A DNA stretch of 64,000 nucleotides. It comes from JBAYJM01 sp041665065. GTDB taxonomy: Bacteria; Patescibacteriota; Patescibacteriia; 2-01-FULL-39-33. Below are positions 17,868-25,931 of this stretch, in pieces. The notes under the pieces are model-generated. The model was not told the DNA's origin. It ran no database searches and saw only the letters and a list, made by a program, of their open reading frames with translations. The translations under genes were made by a program, and so were the position numbers. The stretch covers positions 8,621 to 72,620 of the forward strand of contig JBAYJM010000003.1 of the NCBI GenBank assembly GCA_041665065.1, read 5' to 3'. The first letter of the stretch is position 1, and each line of letters begins with the position of its first letter.

Positions 17868-19376
17868 TTAATTAATGTTTAGCCTTGGAAATAAAGCCTC
17901 ATTTTTCTTAATTACCGTTTTCGGCATTAACCTCCCCCACTCCTTTAAATCATTGATTGAGTAATTTGTAAAATCTTCCTGCCCTAATGAGATTAAAATT
18001 TTAGTTGCAGTATCTGGCATAATTGGATAAAGCATGATCCCTAGGTTTCTTATTACCTCAAGTAAATTATAAATTACCTTAGCCAGGGCCACATTATCTG
18101 ATTTAGCCAGTTGCCAGGGCTTATTTTTTTCAACATAACCGTCTGCCAGAGCATTAAGTTCTTTTATGGCGGAAATGGCGTCATAGACATTAAAACTTTC
18201 CATAGCTGAGTCATAGCGCTGCCAAATTTTTGAAACATCAAGTTTTAGTTCATCATTTTTTGCAGGAACGCTTCCTTCAAAATATTTTTCACTCATTGCG
18301 GCTACCCTGCTTACTAAATTACCGATTCCATTTGCTAAATCCGAATTGTATTGGATTGAAAAATTACCCAGCTTTATATCACCATCCTGGCCAAAAGGAA
18401 ATTGTGAAAGCAACAAATAACGCGTTGCGTCAGTGCCAAATTCTTTAATTAAATCATGGGGGTCAATAATATTGCCAATTGACTTTCCCATTTTTTGTCC
18501 ATCAACAGTAAACCAACCGTGGGCAAAAATGTTTTTAGGCATTGGCAAACCAACAGCAAAAAGAATGGCCGGCCAAAAAATACAGTGGAATTTAATTATT
18601 TCTTTGCCAACCAAATGCAATTCTGCCGGCCAAAATTTTCTGAAATTAATATCTTCCGCAGACCCGTAACCCAAAGCAGTAACGTAATTCATAAGGGCGT
18701 CGACCCAAACATAAGCAACCTGATTTTGATCCCATGGCAATGGAATTCCCCATTTAAGCGACTGCCTTGAAATAGAAAAATCCGGAATATCCTGCTTAAA
18801 TAAACCCAAAACCTCTTTGCGTCTTATTTGAGGAATTACCTTAAGTGATCCGTCATCAATCGCCTTTTCGATTTCTGGCAAATATTTTTTAAGATTAAAA
18901 AAATAATTTTTTTCGTGAATAAACTGGGGCTTTTTTTTATGAATAGGACAAAGGCCGTCTACGAGCTCTTTTTCTGTCACAAAGGCCTCACAGCCTTGGC
19001 AATAATATCCTTCATATTCCCCCTCATAAATAGCACCCACCTCTTTTAATTGAACAAGTAATTTGTTCACTCCATCCCGATGTCTGATAGAAGTAGTTCT
19101 GATAAAATCATCATTGGATATATCCAGCTCATCCCAAACAAACTGATATTTTGCGGCAATTTCATCACAAAACTCCTGAAGCTCCTTGCCTGCCTTTTGG
19201 GCTGCTTCAGCAATTTTAGCGCCGTGCTCATCCAGCCCCGTTAAAAAATAGACTTCCTCACCTTTTAGTCTGTGATATCGTGCCAAAACATCAGCCGCAA
19301 TGGTGGGATATGAATGCCCTATGTGCGGTTCGGCATTGCTATAATATATTGGAGTTGTTATGTAAAATTTTTCCAT
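17868..19376 (-). CDS. metG: Methionyl-tRNA synthetase
   Basis: 502 residues, a short form lacking the C-terminal tRNA-binding (EMAP-like) extension. Charges tRNA-Met. HIGH motif as HIGHSYPT near residue 18, KMSKS motif as KMGKSIGN. A zinc knuckle with CQGC and later CPIHKK lies in the connective peptide. The anticodon-binding helical domain fills the C-terminal part. It shares an operon with rsmI upstream and cvpA-tatD-hit downstream. Confidence 0.96.
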   Translation of the reverse strand: MEKFYITTPIYYSNAEPHIGHSYPTIAADVLARYHRLKGEEVYFLTGLDEHGAKIAEAAQKAGKELQEFCDEIAAKYQFVWDELDISNDDFIRTTSIRHRDGVNKLLVQLKEVGAIYEGEYEGYYCQGCEAFVTEKELVDGLCPIHKKKPQFIHEKNYFFNLKKYLPEIEKAIDDGSLKVIPQIRRKEVLGLFKQDIPDFSISRQSLKWGIPLPWDQNQVAYVWVDALMNYVTALGYGSAEDINFRKFWPAELHLVGKEIIKFHCIFWPAILFAVGLPMPKNIFAHGWFTVDGQKMGKSIGNIIDPHDLIKEFGTDATRYLLLSQFPFGQDGDIKLGNFSIQYNSDLANGIGNLVSRVAAMSEKYFEGSVPAKNDELKLDVSKIWQRYDSAMESFNVYDAISAIKELNALADGYVEKNKPWQLAKSDNVALAKVIYNLLEVIRNLGIMLYPIMPDTATKILISLGQEDFTNYSINDLKEWGRLMPKTVIKKNEALFPRLNIN

Positions 19377-19427
19377 AAAATTTAAGATGTGATTCTAATA
19401 TTATAATAAAATGGGATAAAATTCAAG

Positions 19428-20123
19428 TTATTTGAGTCCAGAGACCATTACGACAAATTCCCCCTTCACAATGCCGTCTTTCAGCTGATTTAGCACCTGT
19501 AAAATATTTCCCCTATATATGGATTCAAACTTTTTGGTTAATTCCCTGCAAACAACAATCTTTCTTTTCTGGTCCAGGATTACTGACAACTGCTCTAGGG
19601 TTTTGAGTATCCGATGAGTAGATTCGTAAAAAACCGTGGTTATTTCTGTATTATTAATCTGCTTCAAAATTGTTTCTCGACCCTTTTTGTGGGGTAAAAA
19701 TCCTAAAAATAAAAATTTATCTGTTGGCAATCCTGAAATCGATAATGCCGCAGTAACTGCAGCCGGCCCAGGTATTGGTATAATTTTACAATCTCCCCCA
19801 CTAATGCTTAAAACCTCATCAATTAATTTGTTGCCCGGGTCCGATATTCCAGGCGTTCCAGCATCAGTAATTAGCGCAGCATCACTATTTCTTAAGATTT
19901 TTATAAGCTCAGAAATCTTATTTTGACTGCTATGCTGATGATAAGAAATTAATTTAGACTTGATACTAAAATGATTTAATAAATTTGAAGACACGCGAGT
20001 ATCTTCGCAAAAAATATAGTTAACTTCTCTTAAAGTTTCCAGTGCTCGGAGAGTAACATCGTTTAAGTTTCCTAACGGTGTGGCTACGATATATAAATTG
20101 TGCCAATCATTTTGCCTGTCCAT
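19428..20123 (-). CDS. rsmI: 16S rRNA C1402 2'-O-methyltransferase
   Basis: 231 residues. Tetrapyrrole-methylase-like fold with LYIVATPLGNLNDVTLRAL at the start, EDTRVSSNLLNHF, ALITDAGTPGISDPG and IPGPAAVTAALSISGLP, all diagnostic of RsmI. It methylates the ribose of C1402 in the decoding centre. The frame is shorter than the E. coli enzyme (about 286) and lacks its C-terminal part, as is common in small genomes. Seven bases from ackA. Confidence 0.94.
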   Translation of the reverse strand: MDRQNDWHNLYIVATPLGNLNDVTLRALETLREVNYIFCEDTRVSSNLLNHFSIKSKLISYHQHSSQNKISELIKILRNSDAALITDAGTPGISDPGNKLIDEVLSISGGDCKIIPIPGPAAVTAALSISGLPTDKFLFLGFLPHKKGRETILKQINNTEITTVFYESTHRILKTLEQLSVILDQKRKIVVCRELTKKFESIYRGNILQVLNQLKDGIVKGEFVVMVSGLK

Positions 20124-20130
20124 AAAAACA

Positions 20131-21312
20131 TTATGACTTTTTAATCTTCTGCCTTTTAAACTCCCGCTCTTTTAATGATGCCCGCCTAGCCATCATAAGC
20201 TCTTCATCAGCAGGTACGACAAATGACTTGATCTTTCCTAAAAATTTAATTTCCTTCAATATAAGATTTCTGACAACGGGGCTTCTTTCTCCGATTCCGC
20301 CAGTGAACACCACAGCATCAGCTCCCTTCATTATGGTAATAAATTGTCCGACATAGCGAACTATGTCATATATAAACATTTTTAGTGCGAGCGTGCATTT
20401 TTCCCTTTCGATTTTTGTAAAATTTTTGTTCATTACATAGCCATAAACCTTGTGGCCAGAAGCTGTTAAGATTTCTCTCATATCCATCGTACCAGCTACT
20501 CCCAACAAACCAGATTGCTTATTAAAAAGAATACTAATTTCTTCGGTCTTCATTTTACAGCGCTCAATTAAAAATAGCGGGATGCTGGCATCCAAGTCTC
20601 CAGCTCGAGTAGACATTGTTAAGCCTTCAAGCGGAGTAAATCCCATAGTCGTATCAACAGCTTTCCCATTTTTAGTAGCCGTAATACTGCAACCGCTTCC
20701 AAGATGACAACTTATTATCTTTAACTTTTCAATGGGTTTTTTTAATTTTTTAGCCGCCTCAAGCGCGCAATATTGATGAGAAATGCCATGAAAGCCATAA
20801 CGCCTTATTCCGTAAACACTATTATATTTTTCAGGCAAAGCGTAAAGACATGCATATTCCGGCATACTTTTATAGTAGTCAGTATCAAAAACGGCGTATT
20901 CTTTGGCTTCTGGAAGCAATCTAAGCGCCTGCTCAATGCACATTATATTAATAGGATTATGCAACGGAGCAAGGTAATTAAATTTTTTTAATTCATTTAT
21001 TTTTATATTATCAACCAGAGTGGCTTCGGTAAATTGCGTTCCTCCATGTACAACGCGGTGAGCAACAATTTTTATTTCAGGCAGATATTTTTTTAAAGCC
21101 GAAATAACTTGCTCAAAAGCTTCGCCATGATTTTTTAATCCAGCGCGAAATTTTTTGTTAGTAATTGATCCATTTGATTTTACAACAATAAATGATCCAT
21201 CTATTCCTATTCTCTCCACTATGCCAACCGCTTCCTCGACAAGATTAGGCAAAGAAAACACCTTGAATTTCAAGGTGGCGCTCCCGGAATTTATAACTAA
21301 TATTTTATCCAT
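20131..21312 (-). CDS. ackA: Acetate kinase
   Basis: 393 residues, full length. Converts acetyl phosphate and ADP to acetate and ATP. ASKHA-fold marks: LVINSGSATLKFK, the KIVAHRVVHGG segment, FGFHGISHQY and SCHLGSGCSITA. The start overlaps the end of pduL by eight bases, so the acetyl-phosphate-forming and using steps are translated together. For a cell without respiratory-chain genes in view, this is a main source of ATP. Confidence 0.96.
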   Translation of the reverse strand: MDKILVINSGSATLKFKVFSLPNLVEEAVGIVERIGIDGSFIVVKSNGSITNKKFRAGLKNHGEAFEQVISALKKYLPEIKIVAHRVVHGGTQFTEATLVDNIKINELKKFNYLAPLHNPINIMCIEQALRLLPEAKEYAVFDTDYYKSMPEYACLYALPEKYNSVYGIRRYGFHGISHQYCALEAAKKLKKPIEKLKIISCHLGSGCSITATKNGKAVDTTMGFTPLEGLTMSTRAGDLDASIPLFLIERCKMKTEEISILFNKQSGLLGVAGTMDMREILTASGHKVYGYVMNKNFTKIEREKCTLALKMFIYDIVRYVGQFITIMKGADAVVFTGGIGERSPVVRNLILKEIKFLGKIKSFVVPADEELMMARRASLKEREFKRQKIKKS

Positions 21313-21895
21313 TTTTAATTGTTGTTATTATTATTTGTCCCTTACTGCATACACCGTCGGGCAATGAAGCGTTTCCCTCATCGGTGTCAATATGCATAAA
21401 AAATTTAAAATTTTTATTTATTCTTACTTCAACGTCCTCAAAAATCACACTGCGATTACCCGGAGTTTTTACGGATATTAAACTTTTTTCAGTTAAGCTC
21501 ATTTTTTTTGCCATAACCAAGTCACAATGAATATGGCGCTTTGCAATTATTATCCCCTCTTTAATTCTGACAGTTCCCTTGGGGCCTATCACCGTTCCAC
21601 CGACAGATCCTCGCAAATCACCTGAGAGCCGCAATGGCGGTTTTATTCCTAATTTACGAGCATCTGTCATTGACAGTTCAATCTGCGTTTTTTCTCTAAC
21701 GGGACCGAGAATCCTCAAATTATTAATTTCACCAGTCTCCGTTCTTAGAGTTACAATTTCCTGGGCCGCAAATTGGCCAGTCTGAGACATAGCCTTTTTA
21801 AAAGTTAACTCATAATTTACGCCGAAAAGCGTATTTAAATCCTTTTGTGATAGATGACAGTGCCTGGCTGACACTTCTATGACAATCTGTTCCAT
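21305..21895 (-). CDS. pduL: Phosphate acyltransferase PduL
   Basis: 196 residues. PduL makes acyl phosphate from acyl-CoA and phosphate, replacing the unrelated Pta. Zinc-binding histidines are seen in SARHCHLS (His12, His14) and AKRHIHCDL, and the core pattern SGDLRGSVGGTVIGPKG is typical. There is no N-terminal encapsulation peptide, so it is the free cytosolic type and not part of a microcompartment. It overlaps ackA by eight bases; together they turn acetyl-CoA into acetate and ATP. Confidence 0.94.
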   Translation of the reverse strand: MEQIVIEVSARHCHLSQKDLNTLFGVNYELTFKKAMSQTGQFAAQEIVTLRTETGEINNLRILGPVREKTQIELSMTDARKLGIKPPLRLSGDLRGSVGGTVIGPKGTVRIKEGIIIAKRHIHCDLVMAKKMSLTEKSLISVKTPGNRSVIFEDVEVRINKNFKFFMHIDTDEGNASLPDGVCSKGQIIITTIKNG

Positions 21896-21936
21896 ATAAT
21901 TATTGATTTACTGTATTTTATCACATTCCAAAGAAT

Positions 21937-21967
21937 AAAAAAAGCGCCCCAAAGGGGGCGCTTTTTT
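21937..21967 (-). terminator. Terminator of the tandem thioredoxin-fold gene
   Basis: GCGCCCC-AAAG-GGGGCGC stem flanked by A7 and T6, the most GC-rich terminator of the window. On the minus strand it follows the gene at 21975-22844 and isolates the pduL operon from it. Confidence 0.93.
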
Positions 21968-21974
21968 ATAGAAG

Positions 21975-22844
21975 CTATTTAACTTGAGTCGGAGTCGACG
22001 TAGCCACAGGAGGCGTAATAATTTTATTTTTACTTAAATCTTTGTAAGTACCCATTAATTCAACATTTGTAAAAATATATGTTCCATCCTTGGCAACGGT
22101 ACCAACCTGTTTCCAAAGATCAGCTAAGTTGCCATATTCAGATACTTCTCCGCTAACCAAAACCGTTGGAGCTAATTTAATCCCATATTTAGTTATTAAT
22201 GCCTTGCCTTCAGCGCTAGAAATATCAATCACCCTCCGGTCTGATGTAGGAACCGCTAAATTTTTTAATGCATTTTCATGAAGCATGACATCATAACATT
22301 TAGGACAAGAGCTGTCTGTTAAATAAGTGATCTGAACGCGACCCCTCAATTGTCCAGAAGCGACATCAACATACGGAGGAATCACTTGTCTAAATATAAA
22401 AGTATTTCCATCTATATCACCTAGAGCCTGCCAAAATGGCTGTAAATTGGCATCCCTATTTAAATCACCCTCTATTATCAAGGATGGAATTTTTGTAATT
22501 TTATATTTTTTCACCAAATCCTTTCCCTTTCCACTGTCATAATATAAAGTTGAAGTTGATGATATTTTTACATTGTACTGGGACAATGCATTGGTAAATA
22601 AAGAAACATCCCAGCATTCTGGGCAATCCTTTTTTGTAATAATAGTCACTTTTAACTTTGCTGGGCTTTCAGTATTTCCGTTGCTAGCTCCCTTTCTAAA
22701 AAATCCCGGCCAAGCAAAAATTAAAATCAATACGACAATAATAATTGCAATTATAATTCCAACTGTCGCTCCTCTTGAAAACATTTTTTTCTTTTCTTCC
22801 CCTTCGGTATTTTTTTTAAAAAAATTAAACAGCTTTTTAATCAT
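21975..22844 (-). CDS. Membrane-anchored protein with two thioredoxin-like domains
   Basis: 289 residues. A basic cytoplasmic start, one membrane helix (about 27-46), then two similar domains of about 100 residues. The first carries Cys74-Pro-Glu-Cys77 (KKDCPECWDV), the second Cys180-Pro-Lys-Cys183 (SSCPKCYDV). Each is followed by a cis-Pro-like element (KITKIPSLII; GIKLAPTVLV). The repeats point to an internal duplication. A disulfide oxidoreductase or reductant shuttle outside the membrane is likely; the partner is unknown. Other single thioredoxin-like proteins lie at 51861-53416. Confidence 0.78.
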   Translation of the reverse strand: MIKKLFNFFKKNTEGEEKKKMFSRGATVGIIIAIIIVVLILIFAWPGFFRKGASNGNTESPAKLKVTIITKKDCPECWDVSLFTNALSQYNVKISSTSTLYYDSGKGKDLVKKYKITKIPSLIIEGDLNRDANLQPFWQALGDIDGNTFIFRQVIPPYVDVASGQLRGRVQITYLTDSSCPKCYDVMLHENALKNLAVPTSDRRVIDISSAEGKALITKYGIKLAPTVLVSGEVSEYGNLADLWKQVGTVAKDGTYIFTNVELMGTYKDLSKNKIITPPVATSTPTQVK

Positions 22845-22950
22845 ATTGAATTATTAGCTTAATTACTTAATTATAAGATTAATTATAATACAAATTTTAA
22901 AATTTGCAAAATGTTCTAACCCCTAAACTATGAGCCCTTTGGATAATTAT

Positions 22951-23024
22951 TGGACTCAGGGGGAATCGAACCCCCGACCTCGGCAATGCGAATGCCGCGC
23001 TCTAGCCAACTGAGCTACGAGCCC
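22951..23024 (-). tRNA. tRNA-Ala (CGC)
   Basis: 74 bases folding into a full cloverleaf: 7-bp acceptor with the G3-U70 pair that marks alanine tRNAs, D arm, anticodon stem CGGCA/TGCCG with loop TTCGCAT (anticodon CGC), 5-bp T stem with TTCGATT loop, discriminator A. CCA is not encoded. CGC reads GCG codons. Confidence 0.95.
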
Positions 23025-23111
23025 TCTTAAAACATCCCTAATATTTTCTCATTTTAGACTAAATTTGTCAATTTTAAAAACCGCTTAATCCTCTACAACA
23101 CACATACAAAA

Positions 23112-23573
23112 TCAATAATGATAATTTTTTCCTTGTATTATAGTAATTCCGCGATAAATCTGCTCTAATAAAAAAACTCGCGCCATTTCATGAGTAAAAG
23201 TCATTTTTGAAAGAGCCACTTTTTTATAAGGCAAAGATAAGATGCTTTCAGCCAATCCCAAAGTGCCACCGATTATAAAAGTCAATCCTTTATCAGCACC
23301 CATTAATTCCTTGGCAAAATCATCAGAGGTAAATTCAACCCCCCTTTCATCCAAAATCATTATTTTATTTTCAACCTTTTTTATTCTGCCAAGCAGCTTA
23401 TCCGCCTCAACGACCTTAACCCTAATTTTATCCCCATTATCATGAAAAGATTCCGCTTCTATTTCGTCAATTTTTAACTTAACAAACGGCGAAAGTCTTT
23501 TTTGGTAATCCTCAGAAATTGATTTTAAAAATTTATTTTTTATTTTTCCTACTGCAACTATTTTTACATTCAT
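23112..23573 (-). CDS. rlmH: 23S rRNA pseudouridine-1915 N3-methyltransferase
   Basis: SPOUT-fold methyltransferase acting on helix 69 of 23S rRNA. The start at 23573 (MNVKIVAVGKIKNK) gives 153 residues, matching the family length; two ATG codons just upstream lie within or next to the -10 box. Marks: LDERGVEFTSDDFA, FIIGGTLGLAESIL (SAM knot) and the C-terminal EQIYRGITIIQGKNYHY. The predicted transcription start falls at the first codon, so the mRNA may be leaderless. Confidence 0.93.
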   Translation of the reverse strand: MNVKIVAVGKIKNKFLKSISEDYQKRLSPFVKLKIDEIEAESFHDNGDKIRVKVVEADKLLGRIKKVENKIMILDERGVEFTSDDFAKELMGADKGLTFIIGGTLGLAESILSLPYKKVALSKMTFTHEMARVFLLEQIYRGITIIQGKNYHY

Positions 23574-23580
23574 ATGCATC

Positions 23581-23608
23581 ATTATACCAATAAATAAAAC
23601 AAAGGCAA
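23581..23608 (-). promoter_or_regulatory. Promoter of rlmH
   Basis: Minus strand: TTGCCT (23603-23608), 16-bp spacer, TATAAT (23581-23586) preceded by TGG (extended -10). The predicted start is about base 23574, next to the ATG at 23573. Confidence 0.65.
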
Positions 23609-23642
23609 GTACTGTGTCCGTGCTCTTTAATGCGAACTTTGA

Positions 23643-23819
23643 CTATGAAAAATTGATAACTTCTTGCCGTCCTTCAACACCAATACCAGAATACCCCGAG
23701 ACTTGTTCAATTAAAAAAGTTTTTATTTGCTTTTTTCTATTCTTATCAAGGCCTGCAATTTTCCCGGCCCTTCTTAATTTTTTGACAACCTGAGAAAGAG
23801 AATTATCCTGAGTTTTCAT
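23643..23819 (-). CDS. 58-residue basic ORF downstream of the sigma factor
   Basis: ATG at 23819, stop TAG at 23643. The frame starts five bases after the sigma-factor stop, the place normally held by an anti-sigma gene. The product begins MKTQDNSLSQVVKKLRRAGK and is strongly basic, with a predicted helix over residues 8-40. There is no membrane segment. It could be a very short or truncated anti-sigma protein, or a partner peptide. There is no clear ribosome site, so it would depend on coupling to the sigma gene. I recognise no family. Confidence 0.5.
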   Translation of the reverse strand: MKTQDNSLSQVVKKLRRAGKIAGLDKNRKKQIKTFLIEQVSGYSGIGVEGRQEVINFS

Positions 23820-23824
23820 ATCGA

Positions 23825-24343
23825 TTAAATATATTTACTAAGTTTTTTTAAAGACTTATAAATACGGACGGAAATATTATTGGGGTTTGTATGAAAAATC
23901 TCCGCAATCTCTTTGGGACTCATTCCCCTAATATACCTCATTATTAAAATATCTTGACTATCGGGACTCAATTTATTCATCAATTGATACATCTCGCCTA
24001 AAAGAGTCCTGGTCTCCAATATGTTTTTTCCATCATAAGACGGTTCATCAAAGCTATTTTGACCAGAGAACATTGTGTGTTCAATATTTTGCCTTACCTT
24101 GTTGCGCCTGCTTAAATCTATTATTAAATTTCTAGCTATTTGATAAAGAAGAGCCTGCTCATTTAGAATGATTTTTCCGCTAGCCAAGTATTTCCACACT
24201 CTCATAAAAGCTTCTTGCATCAATTCCTCAGCTAGTTGTCTTGAATAGACTCTAAAAAAACAATATCTATAAATTGCATCCGCATATTTTTCATAGATAT
24301 TTATAAATTTTATTTTTAATTGATCAGCCATTGGATTAGTCAT
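23825..24343 (-). CDS. ECF-type RNA polymerase sigma factor
   Basis: 172 residues with only regions 2 and 4. Region 2 (about 12-90) shows YADAIYRYCFFRV, QEAFMRVWKYL and QIARNLIIDLSRRNK; region 4 (about 112-170) shows LSPDSQDILIMRYIRGMSPKEIAEIF, a helix-turn-helix. Such group 4 sigma factors direct polymerase to a small set of envelope or stress genes and are held by an anti-sigma factor. The divergent neighbour at 24590 and the exported proteins beyond are plausible targets. MTNPM at the start allows a second start at residue 5. Confidence 0.88.
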   Translation of the reverse strand: MTNPMADQLKIKFINIYEKYADAIYRYCFFRVYSRQLAEELMQEAFMRVWKYLASGKIILNEQALLYQIARNLIIDLSRRNKVRQNIEHTMFSGQNSFDEPSYDGKNILETRTLLGEMYQLMNKLSPDSQDILIMRYIRGMSPKEIAEIFHTNPNNISVRIYKSLKKLSKYI

Positions 24344-24508
24344 ATAAAATTATTAATTACGAAGGGTTTTATACGTAAAAATTTTAATAAACTAAAATTA
24401 AATCAGGATGAAGTATGTGCTAAAATTATTACCTTACTTAAATTTAGAACATAAACTTTTTTATTCCCGTAAATTTAAATCGTTTCTAAAAATAATATTA
24501 AAAAAACA

Positions 24509-24537
24509 TTGACAGGACTTTATTTCTTTGATATTGT
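24509..24537 (+). promoter_or_regulatory. Promoter of the 417-residue exported protein
   Basis: TTGACA (24509-24514), 17-bp spacer, TATTGT (24532-24537). It fits the housekeeping sigma pattern rather than an obvious ECF one. Confidence 0.65.
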
Positions 24538-24546
24538 GCTCCCGCG

Positions 24547-24569
24547 GTGAACAAAATCTTATTGTTCAC
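24547..24569. promoter_or_regulatory. Inverted repeat at the transcription start, candidate operator
   Basis: Perfect 8-bp arms GTGAACAA / TTGTTCAC separated by 7 bases, beginning about ten bases after the -10 box. There is no T-run after it, so it is not a terminator. A repressor site or a 5' stem of the mRNA are both possible. Confidence 0.5.
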
Positions 24570-24589
24570 TTTAAAAATAATAAATAAAA

Positions 24590-25843
24590 ATGAAAAAAAC
24601 ATATCTTATCATCGCAGGGATAATGCTTGCCACCGCCGCCGTATTGTCCTCTTATTTTATAGCTCCGGCAAATTCAACTTCAAATAATAAAATTACTGAG
24701 GATAAAAATTTACAAAGTTTATTTGTAGACCAAACGTCAGATGCATCTTACTTTTTGGAGCCCCAGAGCTATAGCCAAATTCCAGACAGTACAGTGACTA
24801 TTCATCCAGCGACCGGAGGCAGTACCGCAACTAAAATTGCCATACTTATTCCTCAAACCCATCGCTATCCCGGAAGCAATATATCTGACTCAGTAAATGA
24901 TTCAGCGGTCATTGCGCAAGGACAAATATATAAAATCATATCCTATCTCGAAAAAGCGGGGGCCAATACAGTAATGGCGGAAGGAGACCTAGAAGGAAAA
25001 ATACCCGATGATAAGATTAAAAATCTTTCACAAAAAATTACATTGAAAGAAGAACTTAAAGCTGAAGTTCAAAAAATTAAAGGATCAGACCAAGGTGAAA
25101 TCACGCCTCAATTTTATACAGCCGTGGAAAATCTTATTTCATCAATTGATAGAGAAATACTTCTTGCCGGTGCGCCGTATAAGTTAAAGGCGGAAGGATA
25201 TAATATAAATCTTTACGGCACAGAAGATCAGAAACTCCTAGATAACTCAGCTGAAATAGTAAGAAATACGATTTATCTTCAAGACAGGCTATCTGCATTA
25301 CAAGGAGTAAATACTGTTGGCTTTAGCTTGAGTAAAACAAGTCTTGTTAATCCTGAAAACAATTCAACACTTAAAGATAAATTATTAGAACTGTTACAAA
25401 ATAGAAGCTTGGTTGCAAATACTTCAGATATAGATAATGAACTGAAGATGAACAAAATTAATGCGGCGAATAATTCAGACTTAAACGCCTTGCTTGATCA
25501 GGCTCAAAACACCTACAATGAAATTAAGGAATTAGACAAACCCCAAACAACAAACTCTTCCGCTCCATCAAGACAACAAAATCCATATAATAATATTAAT
25601 GACGTTGGGACAATACAAAATCTCATAAAGGATAACAACGATAAACTTCAGGAGACCGTTGTTGATCAAAGAAATCAAAGTACAGCAGAAAAGTTTGTTC
25701 AGCTACTTTCTGCTCAAAATAAGGATGTTGCCATAATAACATTTGGATCAGAACACCAAGAAGGGCTAATCCAAGAATTAAATAAAAGAGGTATATCAGT
25801 GGTAGATATACTTCCTAATGAAGTCGGTCAGAAAACACAATAA
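24590..25843 (+). CDS. Exported 417-residue protein, weakly like TraB/ChaN-type folds
   Basis: A signal-anchor helix (residues 3-24) precedes a linker and a globular domain. Features seen are KIAILIPQTHRYPG, a His-containing start of a strand, ISYLEKAGANTVMAEGD with a conserved-looking Glu, NLYGTEDQ, and near the end DVAIITFGSEHQEGLIQEL. The pairing of an early motif with His and a later Gly-x-x-His segment recalls TraB/ChaN/EreA-like folds, where such residues bind metal or haem, but the similarity is only by pattern. A Gln/Asn-rich coil lies at about 300-350. It is divergent from the sigma factor and ends at a strong terminator. Function not established. Confidence 0.65.
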   Translation: MKKTYLIIAGIMLATAAVLSSYFIAPANSTSNNKITEDKNLQSLFVDQTSDASYFLEPQSYSQIPDSTVTIHPATGGSTATKIAILIPQTHRYPGSNISDSVNDSAVIAQGQIYKIISYLEKAGANTVMAEGDLEGKIPDDKIKNLSQKITLKEELKAEVQKIKGSDQGEITPQFYTAVENLISSIDREILLAGAPYKLKAEGYNINLYGTEDQKLLDNSAEIVRNTIYLQDRLSALQGVNTVGFSLSKTSLVNPENNSTLKDKLLELLQNRSLVANTSDIDNELKMNKINAANNSDLNALLDQAQNTYNEIKELDKPQTTNSSAPSRQQNPYNNINDVGTIQNLIKDNNDKLQETVVDQRNQSTAEKFVQLLSAQNKDVAIITFGSEHQEGLIQELNKRGISVVDILPNEVGQKTQ

Positions 25844-25864
25844 ATGTGATCTCAACCAAACATA

Positions 25865-25896
25865 AAACAGTCCGCTACGACGGACTGTTTTATTTT
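25865..25896 (+). terminator. Terminator of the 417-residue protein gene
   Basis: AAACAGTCCG-CTACGA-CGGACTGTTT, a perfect 10-bp stem followed by TATTTTA. It could also act for the convergent repeat-protein gene. Confidence 0.88.
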
Positions 25897-25931
25897 AAGA
25901 GATAAACAAGCATGACTTTTGGATATTTTGA

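Noticed and set aside
21337..21900. Microcompartment association of PduL
   Set aside because: No N-terminal targeting helix and no shell genes nearby.
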